Shown: positions 16,542 to 23,238 of the stretch, one piece after another
Numbering within the stretch: the first letter of the stretch is position 1
Layout of the letters: every line of letters begins with the position of its first letter
Source: Embleya sp049739465
GTDB lineage: Bacteria > Actinomycetota > Actinomycetes > Streptomycetales > Streptomycetaceae
Direction of reading: 5' to 3'
DNA: 64,000 bases
Assembly (NCBI RefSeq): GCF_049739465.1
Contig: NZ_JBMHHY010000005.1
Coordinates: 335,505 to 399,504, forward strand
Position numbers and translations under genes: made by a program
Notes under the pieces: model-generated
Database searches by the model: none
What the model was told of the DNA's origin: nothing
The model's input: the letters and a program-made list of their open reading frames with translations, nothing else

Positions 16542-17561
16542 GTGATCGCCAACCGAACGCTGGAGCTGCTCGGCCTGCTTCAGGCCCAGAAGGAGTGGAC
16601 CGGCGACGGTCTGGCCGAGCGGCTCGGGGTGTCCCCGCGGACGGTCCGGCGCGACATCAACCGACTGCGCGAACTGGGCTATCCCGTCACGGCGCGCAAG
16701 GGCCCCTCCGGCTTCTACCGGCTGTCCCGCGGAGCGCGGCTGCCCCCGCTGATCGTCGACGACGAGCAGGCCATCGCCATCGCACTGGCCCTACAGACGG
16801 CTCCGGCCTCGGTGACCGGCATGGGGGACGCCACGAAGCGGGCGCTGAACTCCATCAAGGAGCTCCTGCCTCCCCACCTGGCCCGCAGGCTGGCGACCTT
16901 CTCGGTCGAGCAGATCGAGAACGCCTGGGAGCTGGCCCCGCCCCAGGTCGATCCCGCGCTGCTGGCGCAGCTGAGCGCCGCCGCGCAGCAGCGCGAGCTG
17001 GTGCGGTTCGCCTACCGGTCCATCGACCGCGATCCGGTGGAGGACGACGAGGTCCTGGCCGAACCCCATCGGCTCGTCGTCTGGTCCGGGCGCTGGTATC
17101 TGGTGGCGTACGACCAGCGCCGGAACTCCTGGCACACCTATCGCCTCGACCGTCTCGGGCAACTGACCTCCACCGCTTGGCGGTTCGCTCCTCGGGAAGT
17201 ACCGGAGGCGGACCTCGCCCGCTTCGTCCAGAGCCAGCCGGACCGGGGGGACACAGCGGACACCTGGCCGTGCTGGGGCACCGTCCTGATGGAGTGCCCC
17301 GCGACGCTCGTGGCGAAGTGGGCTCCGGGCGCGGCCAGCTTCGAAGCAATCGACGAGCGAATCACCCGGATCCGGATGGGGGCGTGGTCCTGGTCGGCGC
17401 TCATCGGCTTCCTCGTCACCTTCGACTGCCGCTTCACCGTCGAAGGCCCACCCGAACTCGCCGAAGCGGCCCGCCAGTTGATCGGCCGCCTCGACGTCGG
17501 GGCGCCGCTGCCCGACGAACGCACGCCGGAGCCGGTCGATTCGGTTCGAGCCGGTACCTGA
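16542..17561 (+). CDS. HTH-WYL domain transcriptional regulator
   Basis: This 339-aa regulator has an N-terminal DeoR/HTH_11 winged helix (LAERLGVSPRTVRRDINRLR, about residues 23-42), a central WYL domain (about 140-215, with REPHRLVVWSGRWYLVAYD-like sequence) and a C-terminal WCX extension. The GTG start has GGAGGG upstream. WYL domains sense nucleic acid or small ligands; in Streptomyces this architecture often controls a divergent transporter, as here. Confidence 0.9.
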   Translation: MIANRTLELLGLLQAQKEWTGDGLAERLGVSPRTVRRDINRLRELGYPVTARKGPSGFYRLSRGARLPPLIVDDEQAIAIALALQTAPASVTGMGDATKRALNSIKELLPPHLARRLATFSVEQIENAWELAPPQVDPALLAQLSAAAQQRELVRFAYRSIDRDPVEDDEVLAEPHRLVVWSGRWYLVAYDQRRNSWHTYRLDRLGQLTSTAWRFAPREVPEADLARFVQSQPDRGDTADTWPCWGTVLMECPATLVAKWAPGAASFEAIDERITRIRMGAWSWSALIGFLVTFDCRFTVEGPPELAEAARQLIGRLDVGAPLPDERTPEPVDSVRAGT

Positions 17562-18085
17562 GATCGGAACGGACGGCCCGCATTCCTCCCTCGACGTTCA
17601 GGAACGGGGACGACGCCAGATCCGTCCACACCCGTGAGGTGACCGAGAGATCGACGTACGGACCCGCCGCCACGGGCTCGTACGCGACGGGCACCGGCCG
17701 ATCGAAGAGACGCTCGACCACCTCCGGGAGCGCGTCGATCCGGAAGAGCCGCCCGCCGCCGAAGATCTCGCACACATACGGGTCCGTCCCCCGGGTACGG
17801 CTGCGTCGACCCGGCTTCCCCGCCGCGCGACTTTGACGACCACCTCGCCCAATCGAAATACGGCGTTCGTGTGCCCACACAGCACTTCCGCGCCTGCGAC
17901 ATCCAGGCCGATCGCCGCGCAGGCCCTCGTGAGTACGTCGGTGATCTCGTCGTGCTCGAAGCCGCCCAGCGGGGGGTTCGTCATGTGAACCAAGGTGCCC
18001 GACAGCACGCATCGCTGTCGCATCGTCAGCAGCGCCAACGCTTCACGGAACTTCGCGACGACGCGATCGTGTTCGACGACCTACC
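17562..18085 (-). pseudogene. broken aminoglycoside-phosphotransferase-like copy and XRE tail
   Basis: From 17801 to about 18085 the DNA matches 23022-23309 almost base for base (constant offset 5221, one 3-base indel). It contains the 3-prime tail of the XRE regulator and the first ~60 codons of the phosphotransferase (GGFEHDEITDVLTRACAAIG, then GHTNAVFRLGEVVVKVARRG). After that point the frame breaks, and the next 240 bp read as an unrelated fragment (for example GGGRLFRIDALPEVVERLF) with no homologue I recognise. No intact gene is possible here, so this is a remnant left by duplication or recombination. Confidence 0.8.
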
Positions 18086-18195
18086 TCGCCGGGGCCGAAG
18101 CGGTCACCCGCCTACGCAACCGTTGAGCACTCGACTGTTCCCGAACGGCGGGTCGAGCCTGCACGACCGCCCGACCCGGACGGGGCAGCGAGTCG

Positions 18196-18732
18196 CTATC
18201 CCTTTTGCGGCAGCGCGGCCAACGCAACGTCCCACGGATAGGCGTCGAGGTCCCCGTGCTTCGGCACATGCGGAACGAAGCCGTCACCTCCGAGGAGGAC
18301 GGTCACCCCGGCCGCGCGCAGCTCGGTGGTGTTGCGCGCGAGGGCAGGGTGGCCGGCCTGGGCGGCGTTGAGGTAGGGCAGTGCCACCACCGGAAGTTGC
18401 AGCCCGATTGCCTCGGTGAGCAGTCCCAGCGCGAGAGTGTCGGCGATGCCCAGCGCCCACTTGTTGAGCGTGTTGAACGTGGCGGGCGCGACGAGGATGG
18501 CGTCCGGAGGAGGCAGAACGTCGACTTCGGTGGGCAACTTGTATTGGAAGCGAACCGGGTGACCGGTCAAGGCACTCAGCTCGTCGACCTCGTGCTCGAT
18601 CCATCGATACGCAGAGGGTGTGACGACCAAGCACACATCCCAGCCCCGAAGTTGCGCACGCTCGATTCCGACCCGAATGCGAGTGGTAGGCGGCGCCGCG
18701 CAAGCAACCATGTACAGCACACGTTGCGTCAT
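18196..18732 (-). CDS. flavoprotein (HFCD / PPC-decarboxylase fold)
   Basis: This 178-aa flavin-binding protein of the family including phosphopantothenoylcysteine decarboxylase, EpiD and Pad1-like enzymes starts LYMVACAAPPTTRI, and has the substrate/FMN region ILVAPATFNTLNKWALGIAD and LPVVALPYLNAAQAGHPALA. Length is typical for this Streptomyces subfamily. The ATG start at 18732 was taken because the frame upstream shows antisense-type composition. It lies on the minus strand next to a SLOG-type nucleotide-binding protein, with a GntR regulator divergent from both. The reaction is unknown. Confidence 0.78.
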   Translation of the reverse strand: MTQRVLYMVACAAPPTTRIRVGIERAQLRGWDVCLVVTPSAYRWIEHEVDELSALTGHPVRFQYKLPTEVDVLPPPDAILVAPATFNTLNKWALGIADTLALGLLTEAIGLQLPVVALPYLNAAQAGHPALARNTTELRAAGVTVLLGGDGFVPHVPKHGDLDAYPWDVALAALPQKG

Positions 18733-18946
18733 GTCGGCATCCCACACCGTCGGGCGAAGGCGCGCAAGCGCGGTTTTGCCCGAACCAACCACGACCGGTC
18801 CGGCGATGTCCGCGTGCGCCGACCCCGCGTTTGATGGCTGGAGGTTCGGACGGGCGGGATCGAGCGGTGGGTGTTCCGTTCCCAAGCGTTGGCACTGCCG
18901 CACGGAAACCGCCGCACCCTCGGTGGGCGGGTGGTCTCTTCTCGTC

Positions 18947-19423
18947 TCAGTCGCGGGTGGCGCCCTTCGGCCAGACGACCTGAACCGGCGTGCCCATCCG
19001 TCGCGCGGACTCGACCACGTCCGCCGTGCCTCCGTAGCCGCGGGCGGGTTGTCCGTCCCATACGGCCACGAGGTGCTCGGCCAGGCCGACGAGTATCTCG
19101 CTGCCCGCCATGTGCGCCTGCTCGTCGGACTCCCGGAAGCCGGTCCCGTACACCTGCGAGGCCGCCGCCAACAACGCGTCGTACTCGTCGTGATGCCACT
19201 CGGGCAGCCCGGCCCGGTATGCGGCGGCGGGGACGACGACCTCGATCCGACCCCCGACCTCCAGGACGGCCCGGGCAAACCATGCGTCGGGTCCGTCGGC
19301 GATGCACGAAATCCCGACCAGCTCGGCCGGGTTCCGAGTCTCGACCAGTGCGTGCAGACACGCGCGAACCTCTTCGGCCAGATTGCCGGTCAGTCCACGA
19401 TGGCCCGTGATTCCGATCCGCAT
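18947..19423 (-). CDS. SLOG-fold (YpsA/DprA-like) nucleotide-binding protein
   Basis: This 158-aa Rossmann-like protein starts with MRIGITGHRGL, the nucleotide-binding loop seen in YpsA/DprA-related SLOG proteins, and contains CIADGPDAWFARAVLE and the acidic EWHHDEYDALL segment. Such proteins bind nucleotides or nucleotide-derived ligands and often act as sensors. It is followed 214 bp later by the flavoprotein and is divergent from the GntR regulator 253 bp away. The function is unassigned. Confidence 0.7.
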   Translation of the reverse strand: MRIGITGHRGLTGNLAEEVRACLHALVETRNPAELVGISCIADGPDAWFARAVLEVGGRIEVVVPAAAYRAGLPEWHHDEYDALLAAASQVYGTGFRESDEQAHMAGSEILVGLAEHLVAVWDGQPARGYGGTADVVESARRMGTPVQVVWPKGATRD

Positions 19424-19633
19424 TCGGTCCCTCCCAAGTCAAACGTGGGTGCCGGCCGGGCAAACGTCGAGCCGGCGGAGGGCGGGTTCGGCGTACGGCT
19501 CGCCCCGCATGCCGCGCATCGCCGTCACCTCGGCGATACCACCGGGTCAAGGCGGGAAACGGCCCGTCGTGGACTGCCTCTTGGTCACAGCGTAGGAGGG
19601 CAACTCCCTTGCGCCCGGCGAGGGATCTCCTAA

Positions 19634-19665
19634 ACTGGTCTACTGGACCAGTCCAGTAGACCAGT
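19634..19665. promoter_or_regulatory. long palindromic operator of the GntR gene
   Basis: A 32-bp palindrome has perfect 14-base arms (ACTGGTCTACTGGA and its complement) around a 4-base CCAG centre. It contains a nested 17-bp site CTGGTCTACTGGACCAG. It ends 11 bases before the GntR start codon, overlapping the likely -10 box (TAAACT at 19631, with TTGCGC as a possible -35 at 19609) and abutting the ribosome site, so autorepression is very likely. Confidence 0.8.
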
Positions 19666-19676
19666 GGGAGCGCACG

Positions 19677-20408
19677 ATGGCACTGCCTCGATACGAGCAA
19701 ATTGCCGGCGATCTGCGCGGGCGCATCGTTCGCGGCGAACTCCGCCCCGGCGATGTTCTGCCGAGCGAGCGGGAGATGACCGAGCGATGGCGGGTGGCTC
19801 GCGCCACCGTGGTTCGTGCGATCTCCGTCCTGCGCCAAGAGGGCCTTGTCGAGTCCAGGCAAGGCGACGGCACTTACGTCAAGCAGCGCACCGCGCTCGC
19901 GCGGAATGCCGGTGAGCGGTACCGAACCGCCGTGAAGACCGGCAACATCTACACCACCGGCGAGCACGCCGACATCCTGAGCGCGGAACGGTTGCCCGCC
20001 CCCGAGCCGGTGGCGACCGCGCTCGGGGTCGCCGAAGGTGACACCGTCGTGTGTCGACAGCGCGTCACCTTCGAGGGCCAAACGCCCACGGCCATGAGCC
20101 ATTCGTGGTTCACGGAGACGGTGGCCGACGCCGCCCCGCGCCTTCTGCTGCGTCAACGCATCCGCGAAGGGACCACCAGGTACATCGAGATGCAGACGCA
20201 ACGCCGTCCGACCACCGGGCGGGACTGGTGGAGCGCTCGACTGGCCACCGACGAAGAACTGACCTTGCTTCAGTTGACCGGACCGGCCGCGGTTGTCGAG
20301 GTTCGGCACGTCGCGTACGACGAGACGGGGGAGCCGCTCGCCTACGAGATCGGCGTCACGCCCGCCGGACGATGGGCTCGATCCGAGGAATACGCTTTGA
20401 ACGTCTGA
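19677..20408 (+). CDS. GntR regulator, HutC/UTRA subfamily
   Basis: This 243-aa regulator has an N-terminal GntR winged helix (PRYEQIAGDLRGRIVRGELR, then LPSEREMTERWRVARATVVRA, residues about 4-50) and a UTRA effector-binding domain (about 90-235, including TALGVAEGDTVVCRQR and WWSARLATDEELTLLQ). The ATG follows GGGAG. The 32-bp palindrome immediately upstream is its probable operator and may also control the divergent SLOG-flavoprotein genes. Effector unknown. Confidence 0.92.
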   Translation: MALPRYEQIAGDLRGRIVRGELRPGDVLPSEREMTERWRVARATVVRAISVLRQEGLVESRQGDGTYVKQRTALARNAGERYRTAVKTGNIYTTGEHADILSAERLPAPEPVATALGVAEGDTVVCRQRVTFEGQTPTAMSHSWFTETVADAAPRLLLRQRIREGTTRYIEMQTQRRPTTGRDWWSARLATDEELTLLQLTGPAAVVEVRHVAYDETGEPLAYEIGVTPAGRWARSEEYALNV

Positions 20409-20436
20409 GTCGAACTCGCTTACGCCCCAGCCCTAG

Positions 20437-20661
20437 TCGGCTGCACCCCCTGAGTTGGCTTTGGCCTTACCTTGTCCGACCCCAACGTCATCGCAGCCGT
20501 GATGGGCCCACGCGCCTCCACCCAACAGGAATCCCAACTGGCGGGCTATTAGCTGAAGTTGCCGCCCGAACCCCTCCGCCGTCTGGAGGCACTGGTTCCC
20601 CCGGCACCGACGTCAACCCGGCAGATTCCCCCTACCCCCGGCCCGGTGCTACGACGTGGCT
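20437..20661 (+). pseudogene. decayed 3-prime fragment of an aldo/keto reductase
   Basis: This stretch aligns with the 3-prime end of the intact aldo/keto reductase at about 14358-14575: shared segments include CGTCATCGCAGCCGTGAT-like sequence, AACAGGAATCCCAACTGGCGG and CACCGACGTCAACCCGGC. It carries stops and indels and has no 5-prime part, so it is a dead fragment. It ends about 20 bases before the left inverted repeat of the IS982-family element. Confidence 0.8.
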
Positions 20662-20681
20662 GAGCGGTTTGCCCTGCTCGG

Positions 20682-20704
20682 CTAGATGACTGATGCCAAG
20701 GGGT
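20682..20704 (+). repeat. left terminal inverted repeat
   Basis: Begins CTAGATGACTGATGCCAAGG and differs from the reverse complement of the right end only at base 9. Confidence 0.85.
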
Positions 20705-20846
20705 CTCTGGCGCGCATGACAGGAGTCGTAACGTGGGGGTGACGGCGGTGTCGTGTGAGTAGTTCGACGATTCGGGGTTCGCGTCCTGCCCGTGTGGTGG
20801 ACGAATCCGGTAGACGGCTCGCATGGTGAGAGGATTTCCTGCTGCG

Positions 20847-21290
20847 ATGTCCAAACTCAGCTTCGCGCAGCCAGTAGACGACGCCATGCTCGCCGACTGG
20901 CAGCACGTGCACAACGTGATCATCCCGGCTGACGTCCTGTCACTCGATGAGGTGCGCGAGCGCGCCGGGCGCAACCACCTGGAGGTTGCGTACCTCGAAG
21001 GCGAGCCGGTGGGCTGCACGACCGTACGTTCACCCGCCAGCGACAGCCCGTCCACCGTCACCGTGATCGCCCGCATCCTCCCCGCCCACCGCCGCCAGGG
21101 CTTCGGCGAGCAGCTCTACCGGCGCGGACTGGAGCACGCCCGCGCACTGGGCGCCACCGTCATCGAGACAGTCGTCCTGGCTTCCAACGAGGACGGCCTG
21201 CGCTTCGCCGAGGCCCACGGCTTCGTCGAAATCGACCGCTACGTCCTCCCGGGCGACACCATCGCCTACATCGACCTGCGGCTCGCCTGA
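20847..21290 (+). CDS. GNAT N-acetyltransferase (IS passenger)
   Basis: This 147-aa GNAT-fold acetyltransferase has the acetyl-CoA binding motif A in RILPAHRRQGFGEQLYRRGL (R/QxxGxG/A as RRQGFG) and motif B in NEDGLRFAEAHGFVEIDRY. It transfers acetyl from acetyl-CoA to an amine of an antibiotic, metabolite or protein. The ATG at 20847 is preferred; an in-frame ATG at 20823 lacks a ribosome site, while GAGAGGA lies between them. It lies inside the IS982-family inverted repeats and upstream of the transposase in the same direction, a position typical of IS passenger genes. Substrate unknown. Confidence 0.82.
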   Translation: MSKLSFAQPVDDAMLADWQHVHNVIIPADVLSLDEVRERAGRNHLEVAYLEGEPVGCTTVRSPASDSPSTVTVIARILPAHRRQGFGEQLYRRGLEHARALGATVIETVVLASNEDGLRFAEAHGFVEIDRYVLPGDTIAYIDLRLA

Positions 21291-21358
21291 CCAGTCGGTC
21301 CCAGGAGCACGGACGGGTTCGAGGACGACAGTTCCCGCAGGGTGCGCATGCCATGAAG

Positions 21359-21405
21359 CGAGGGAGCCCAAAGATCGGTTGTGACGCCAGACCCGGACTC
21401 CCTCG
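21359..21405 (+). promoter_or_regulatory. hairpin over the transposase start
   Basis: CGAGGGAG (21359-21366) and CTCCCTCG (21398-21405) can pair in the mRNA and enclose the GTG start at 21381. Such structures in insertion sequences limit translation of transposase from read-through transcripts. Confidence 0.4.
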
Positions 21406-22295
21406 CCACCGCACTCCATGTGACAACCGACGACCTGCCGAAGGAAGCGCCGCACCTGGCCCCCTGGCGGCCCGAGGTCGGCATCAAGCCGCAGCTCAGC
21501 GACGCCGAGCTCGTCACCCTCTCGGTGATGCAGGCCCTGCTCGGCTTCACCTCCGAGCGCCGCTGGATCCGCTTCGCCGACTCCCATCCACGACATCTCT
21601 TCCCGTACCTGCCCGGGCAGTCCGGCTACAACAGGCGGCTGCGCAAGGCCGCCGACCTGATCGCCCGCGTCAACCGGCTGCCGGTCACCAGCACCGGTCT
21701 GTGGACGGACAACGTCTGGGTGGTCGACTCCACCCCGATCGAGTGCGGCCGCTCCCGCGAGACGGTCAAACGCTCCGATCTGGCCGGATGGGCCGAATAC
21801 GGATACTGCGCCGGCCATTCGCGGTTCTTCCGGGGCCTGCGACTGCACTTGGTTTGCACCCTGCACGGCTTGCCCGTCGCGTTCGCGCTGACCGGTGCCA
21901 AGGCCGACGAACGCACCACCCTGCTGGACATTCCGGATGCCGAGGCCGACCTGGTGGGCACCCGTCCCGGCCAGACCCTGATCGGGGACAAGAACTACTT
22001 CGGCGCCTCGTTCGAGCGCGAGCTCGCCGAGTTGGAGATCCGGCTCCTACGTCCTGCCCGCAAAGGCGAGGCTCAGCGAGCCGGATCGCAGCTGTTCAAG
22101 CCGCTGCGGCAGGTCATCGAGTCGGTCAACGACACCTTCAAGGGCAAGCTTGACCTCGAACGACACGACGGACGCACACCCGGCGGCGTCATGGTCCGCG
22201 TCCTACAGCGGATACTTGCGCTGACCACCGTGATCTGGCGCAACGACCAGACCAGACAGCCCGCCATGCGCTCCCTCACCGCGTATGACCACTGA
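21381..22295 (+). CDS. IS982-family DDE transposase
   Basis: This 304-aa full-length transposase has catalytic residues D116 (VWVVDSTPIECG), D203 (LIGDKNYFG) and E247 (LRQVIESVNDTFKGKLDLER). The C-terminus RSLTAYDH is characteristic of Streptomyces IS982-type enzymes. The GTG start has no strong ribosome site and lies in the loop of a potential hairpin. No frameshift or internal stop is present, so the element may still be active. Confidence 0.93.
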   Translation: MTPDPDSLATALHVTTDDLPKEAPHLAPWRPEVGIKPQLSDAELVTLSVMQALLGFTSERRWIRFADSHPRHLFPYLPGQSGYNRRLRKAADLIARVNRLPVTSTGLWTDNVWVVDSTPIECGRSRETVKRSDLAGWAEYGYCAGHSRFFRGLRLHLVCTLHGLPVAFALTGAKADERTTLLDIPDAEADLVGTRPGQTLIGDKNYFGASFERELAELEIRLLRPARKGEAQRAGSQLFKPLRQVIESVNDTFKGKLDLERHDGRTPGGVMVRVLQRILALTTVIWRNDQTRQPAMRSLTAYDH

Positions 22296-22318
22296 ACCCC
22301 TTGGCATCACTCATCTAG
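22296..22318 (-). repeat. right terminal inverted repeat
   Basis: Read on the minus strand it begins CTAGATGAGTGATGCCAAGG, matching the left repeat except for one base. Its TAG at 22315-22317 is the stop codon of the adjacent phosphotransferase frame. Confidence 0.85.
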
Positions 22319-23205
22319 AGGATTTGCCAGACCAGATCGGTTGCCCCCACTCGCAGCGCCTCGATCCGACGACGAACTTCACCGAGAGCGGCGGCCGTCG
22401 GCGCCTTGCGTGCGTTGGTCGTGATCATCCGCAGCTCACGCAGATCCCGCAGGACCGGATAGTCTTCCCAGGCCGTGACGTCGCGGCCGTACGCATCGGC
22501 GAAGCGCCGGTAGTGGTCGAGCCCATAGCCGAAGCGACGGCAATGGATCTCGACGGTCACAAGATCCCACTCGGCGGGACCCCAGACGGCGCTGTCCCAA
22601 TCGCAGAGCAGCGCGCGAGGGCCGTCCCAAAGGGCGTTGCGATGCTGGGCATCGCCGTGCAGCACCGTCTCGGGGAGCTTGAATCGCACACCTTCCCATC
22701 GGGATTCGAGATCGTCGACATGGCGCCGGAGAAGCGCGAGGTCGTCCGGAGCGAGCAGCGTCGTTCGGTCGATGGAGTACCGAATCGCCGACAGTGCGTC
22801 CAGGCGTGGCAGCCGCATGGGCGGCGGTGGGAGTCGGTGCAGCAGGCGCAGGGGTGCCGCCAGAAGCTCGGCGGGGACCGGCTCCGCAGGTTGCTTCAGG
22901 TACTCCCAGTAGGTGACGGCGTGGTCGTCGAATATGAGAGGTTGCCGGAATTCACCGTGCAACGCCGCAGTGGGAAACCCCTGCTTCATGAGCCAATGAG
23001 CGAACGCGGCGGTCCGTTGGGCTGCGTCGACCCGGCTTCCTCGCCGCGCGACCTTGACGACCACCTCGCCCAATCGGAATACGGCGTTCGTGTGCCCACG
23101 CAGCACTTCCGCCCGCGTGGCATCCAGGCCGATCGCCGCGCAGGCCCTCGTGAGTACGTCGGTGATCTCGTCGTGCTCGAAGCCGCCCACCGAAGGGTTC
23201 GTCAT
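22315..23205 (-). CDS. aminoglycoside-phosphotransferase-family kinase
   Basis: This 296-aa APH/choline-kinase-fold enzyme has the ATP lysine K51 (EVVVKVAR), Brenner motif H183-x-D185 with N190 (VLHGDAQHRN) and metal-binding D202-W-D204 (CDWDSAVWGPAEWD). It phosphorylates a hydroxyl of a small molecule; the substrate need not be an antibiotic. The start is ambiguous: ATG at 23205 is used, GTG at 23229 is also in frame. The stop codon lies within the right inverted repeat of the IS982 element, so the original C-terminus was probably cut by the insertion, though all catalytic motifs remain. It follows the XRE regulator closely. A broken copy is at 17.8-18.1 kb. Confidence 0.85.
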   Translation of the reverse strand: MTNPSVGGFEHDEITDVLTRACAAIGLDATRAEVLRGHTNAVFRLGEVVVKVARRGSRVDAAQRTAAFAHWLMKQGFPTAALHGEFRQPLIFDDHAVTYWEYLKQPAEPVPAELLAAPLRLLHRLPPPPMRLPRLDALSAIRYSIDRTTLLAPDDLALLRRHVDDLESRWEGVRFKLPETVLHGDAQHRNALWDGPRALLCDWDSAVWGPAEWDLVTVEIHCRRFGYGLDHYRRFADAYGRDVTAWEDYPVLRDLRELRMITTNARKAPTAAALGEVRRRIEALRVGATDLVWQIL

Positions 23206-23238
23206 GTGGACCAAGGTGCCGGATGGCACGCATCGCTG

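Larger units (their letters stand above)
20682..22318 (+). mobile_element. IS982-family element carrying a GNAT acetyltransferase
   Basis: Near-perfect 23-bp terminal inverted repeats (22 of 23 identical) at 20682-20704 and 22296-22318 bound a 1637-bp unit. Inside are a GNAT acetyltransferase gene and, 91 bp later, an IS982-family transposase ending at 22295, directly against the right repeat. Ordinary IS982 elements are about 1 kb with only a short 5-prime leader, so the acetyltransferase appears to be a passenger. No clear target-site duplication was seen. The right end forms the last codon of the neighbouring phosphotransferase frame. Confidence 0.8.

Noticed and set aside
17598..18038. 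Second intact phosphotransferase
   Set aside because: Only the first ~60 codons match; the frame then breaks and lacks the HGD and DWD catalytic motifs.
20823..20846. Longer start for the GNAT gene
   Set aside because: The upstream ATG lacks a ribosome site and the added residues do not fit the GNAT fold; the downstream ATG was chosen.
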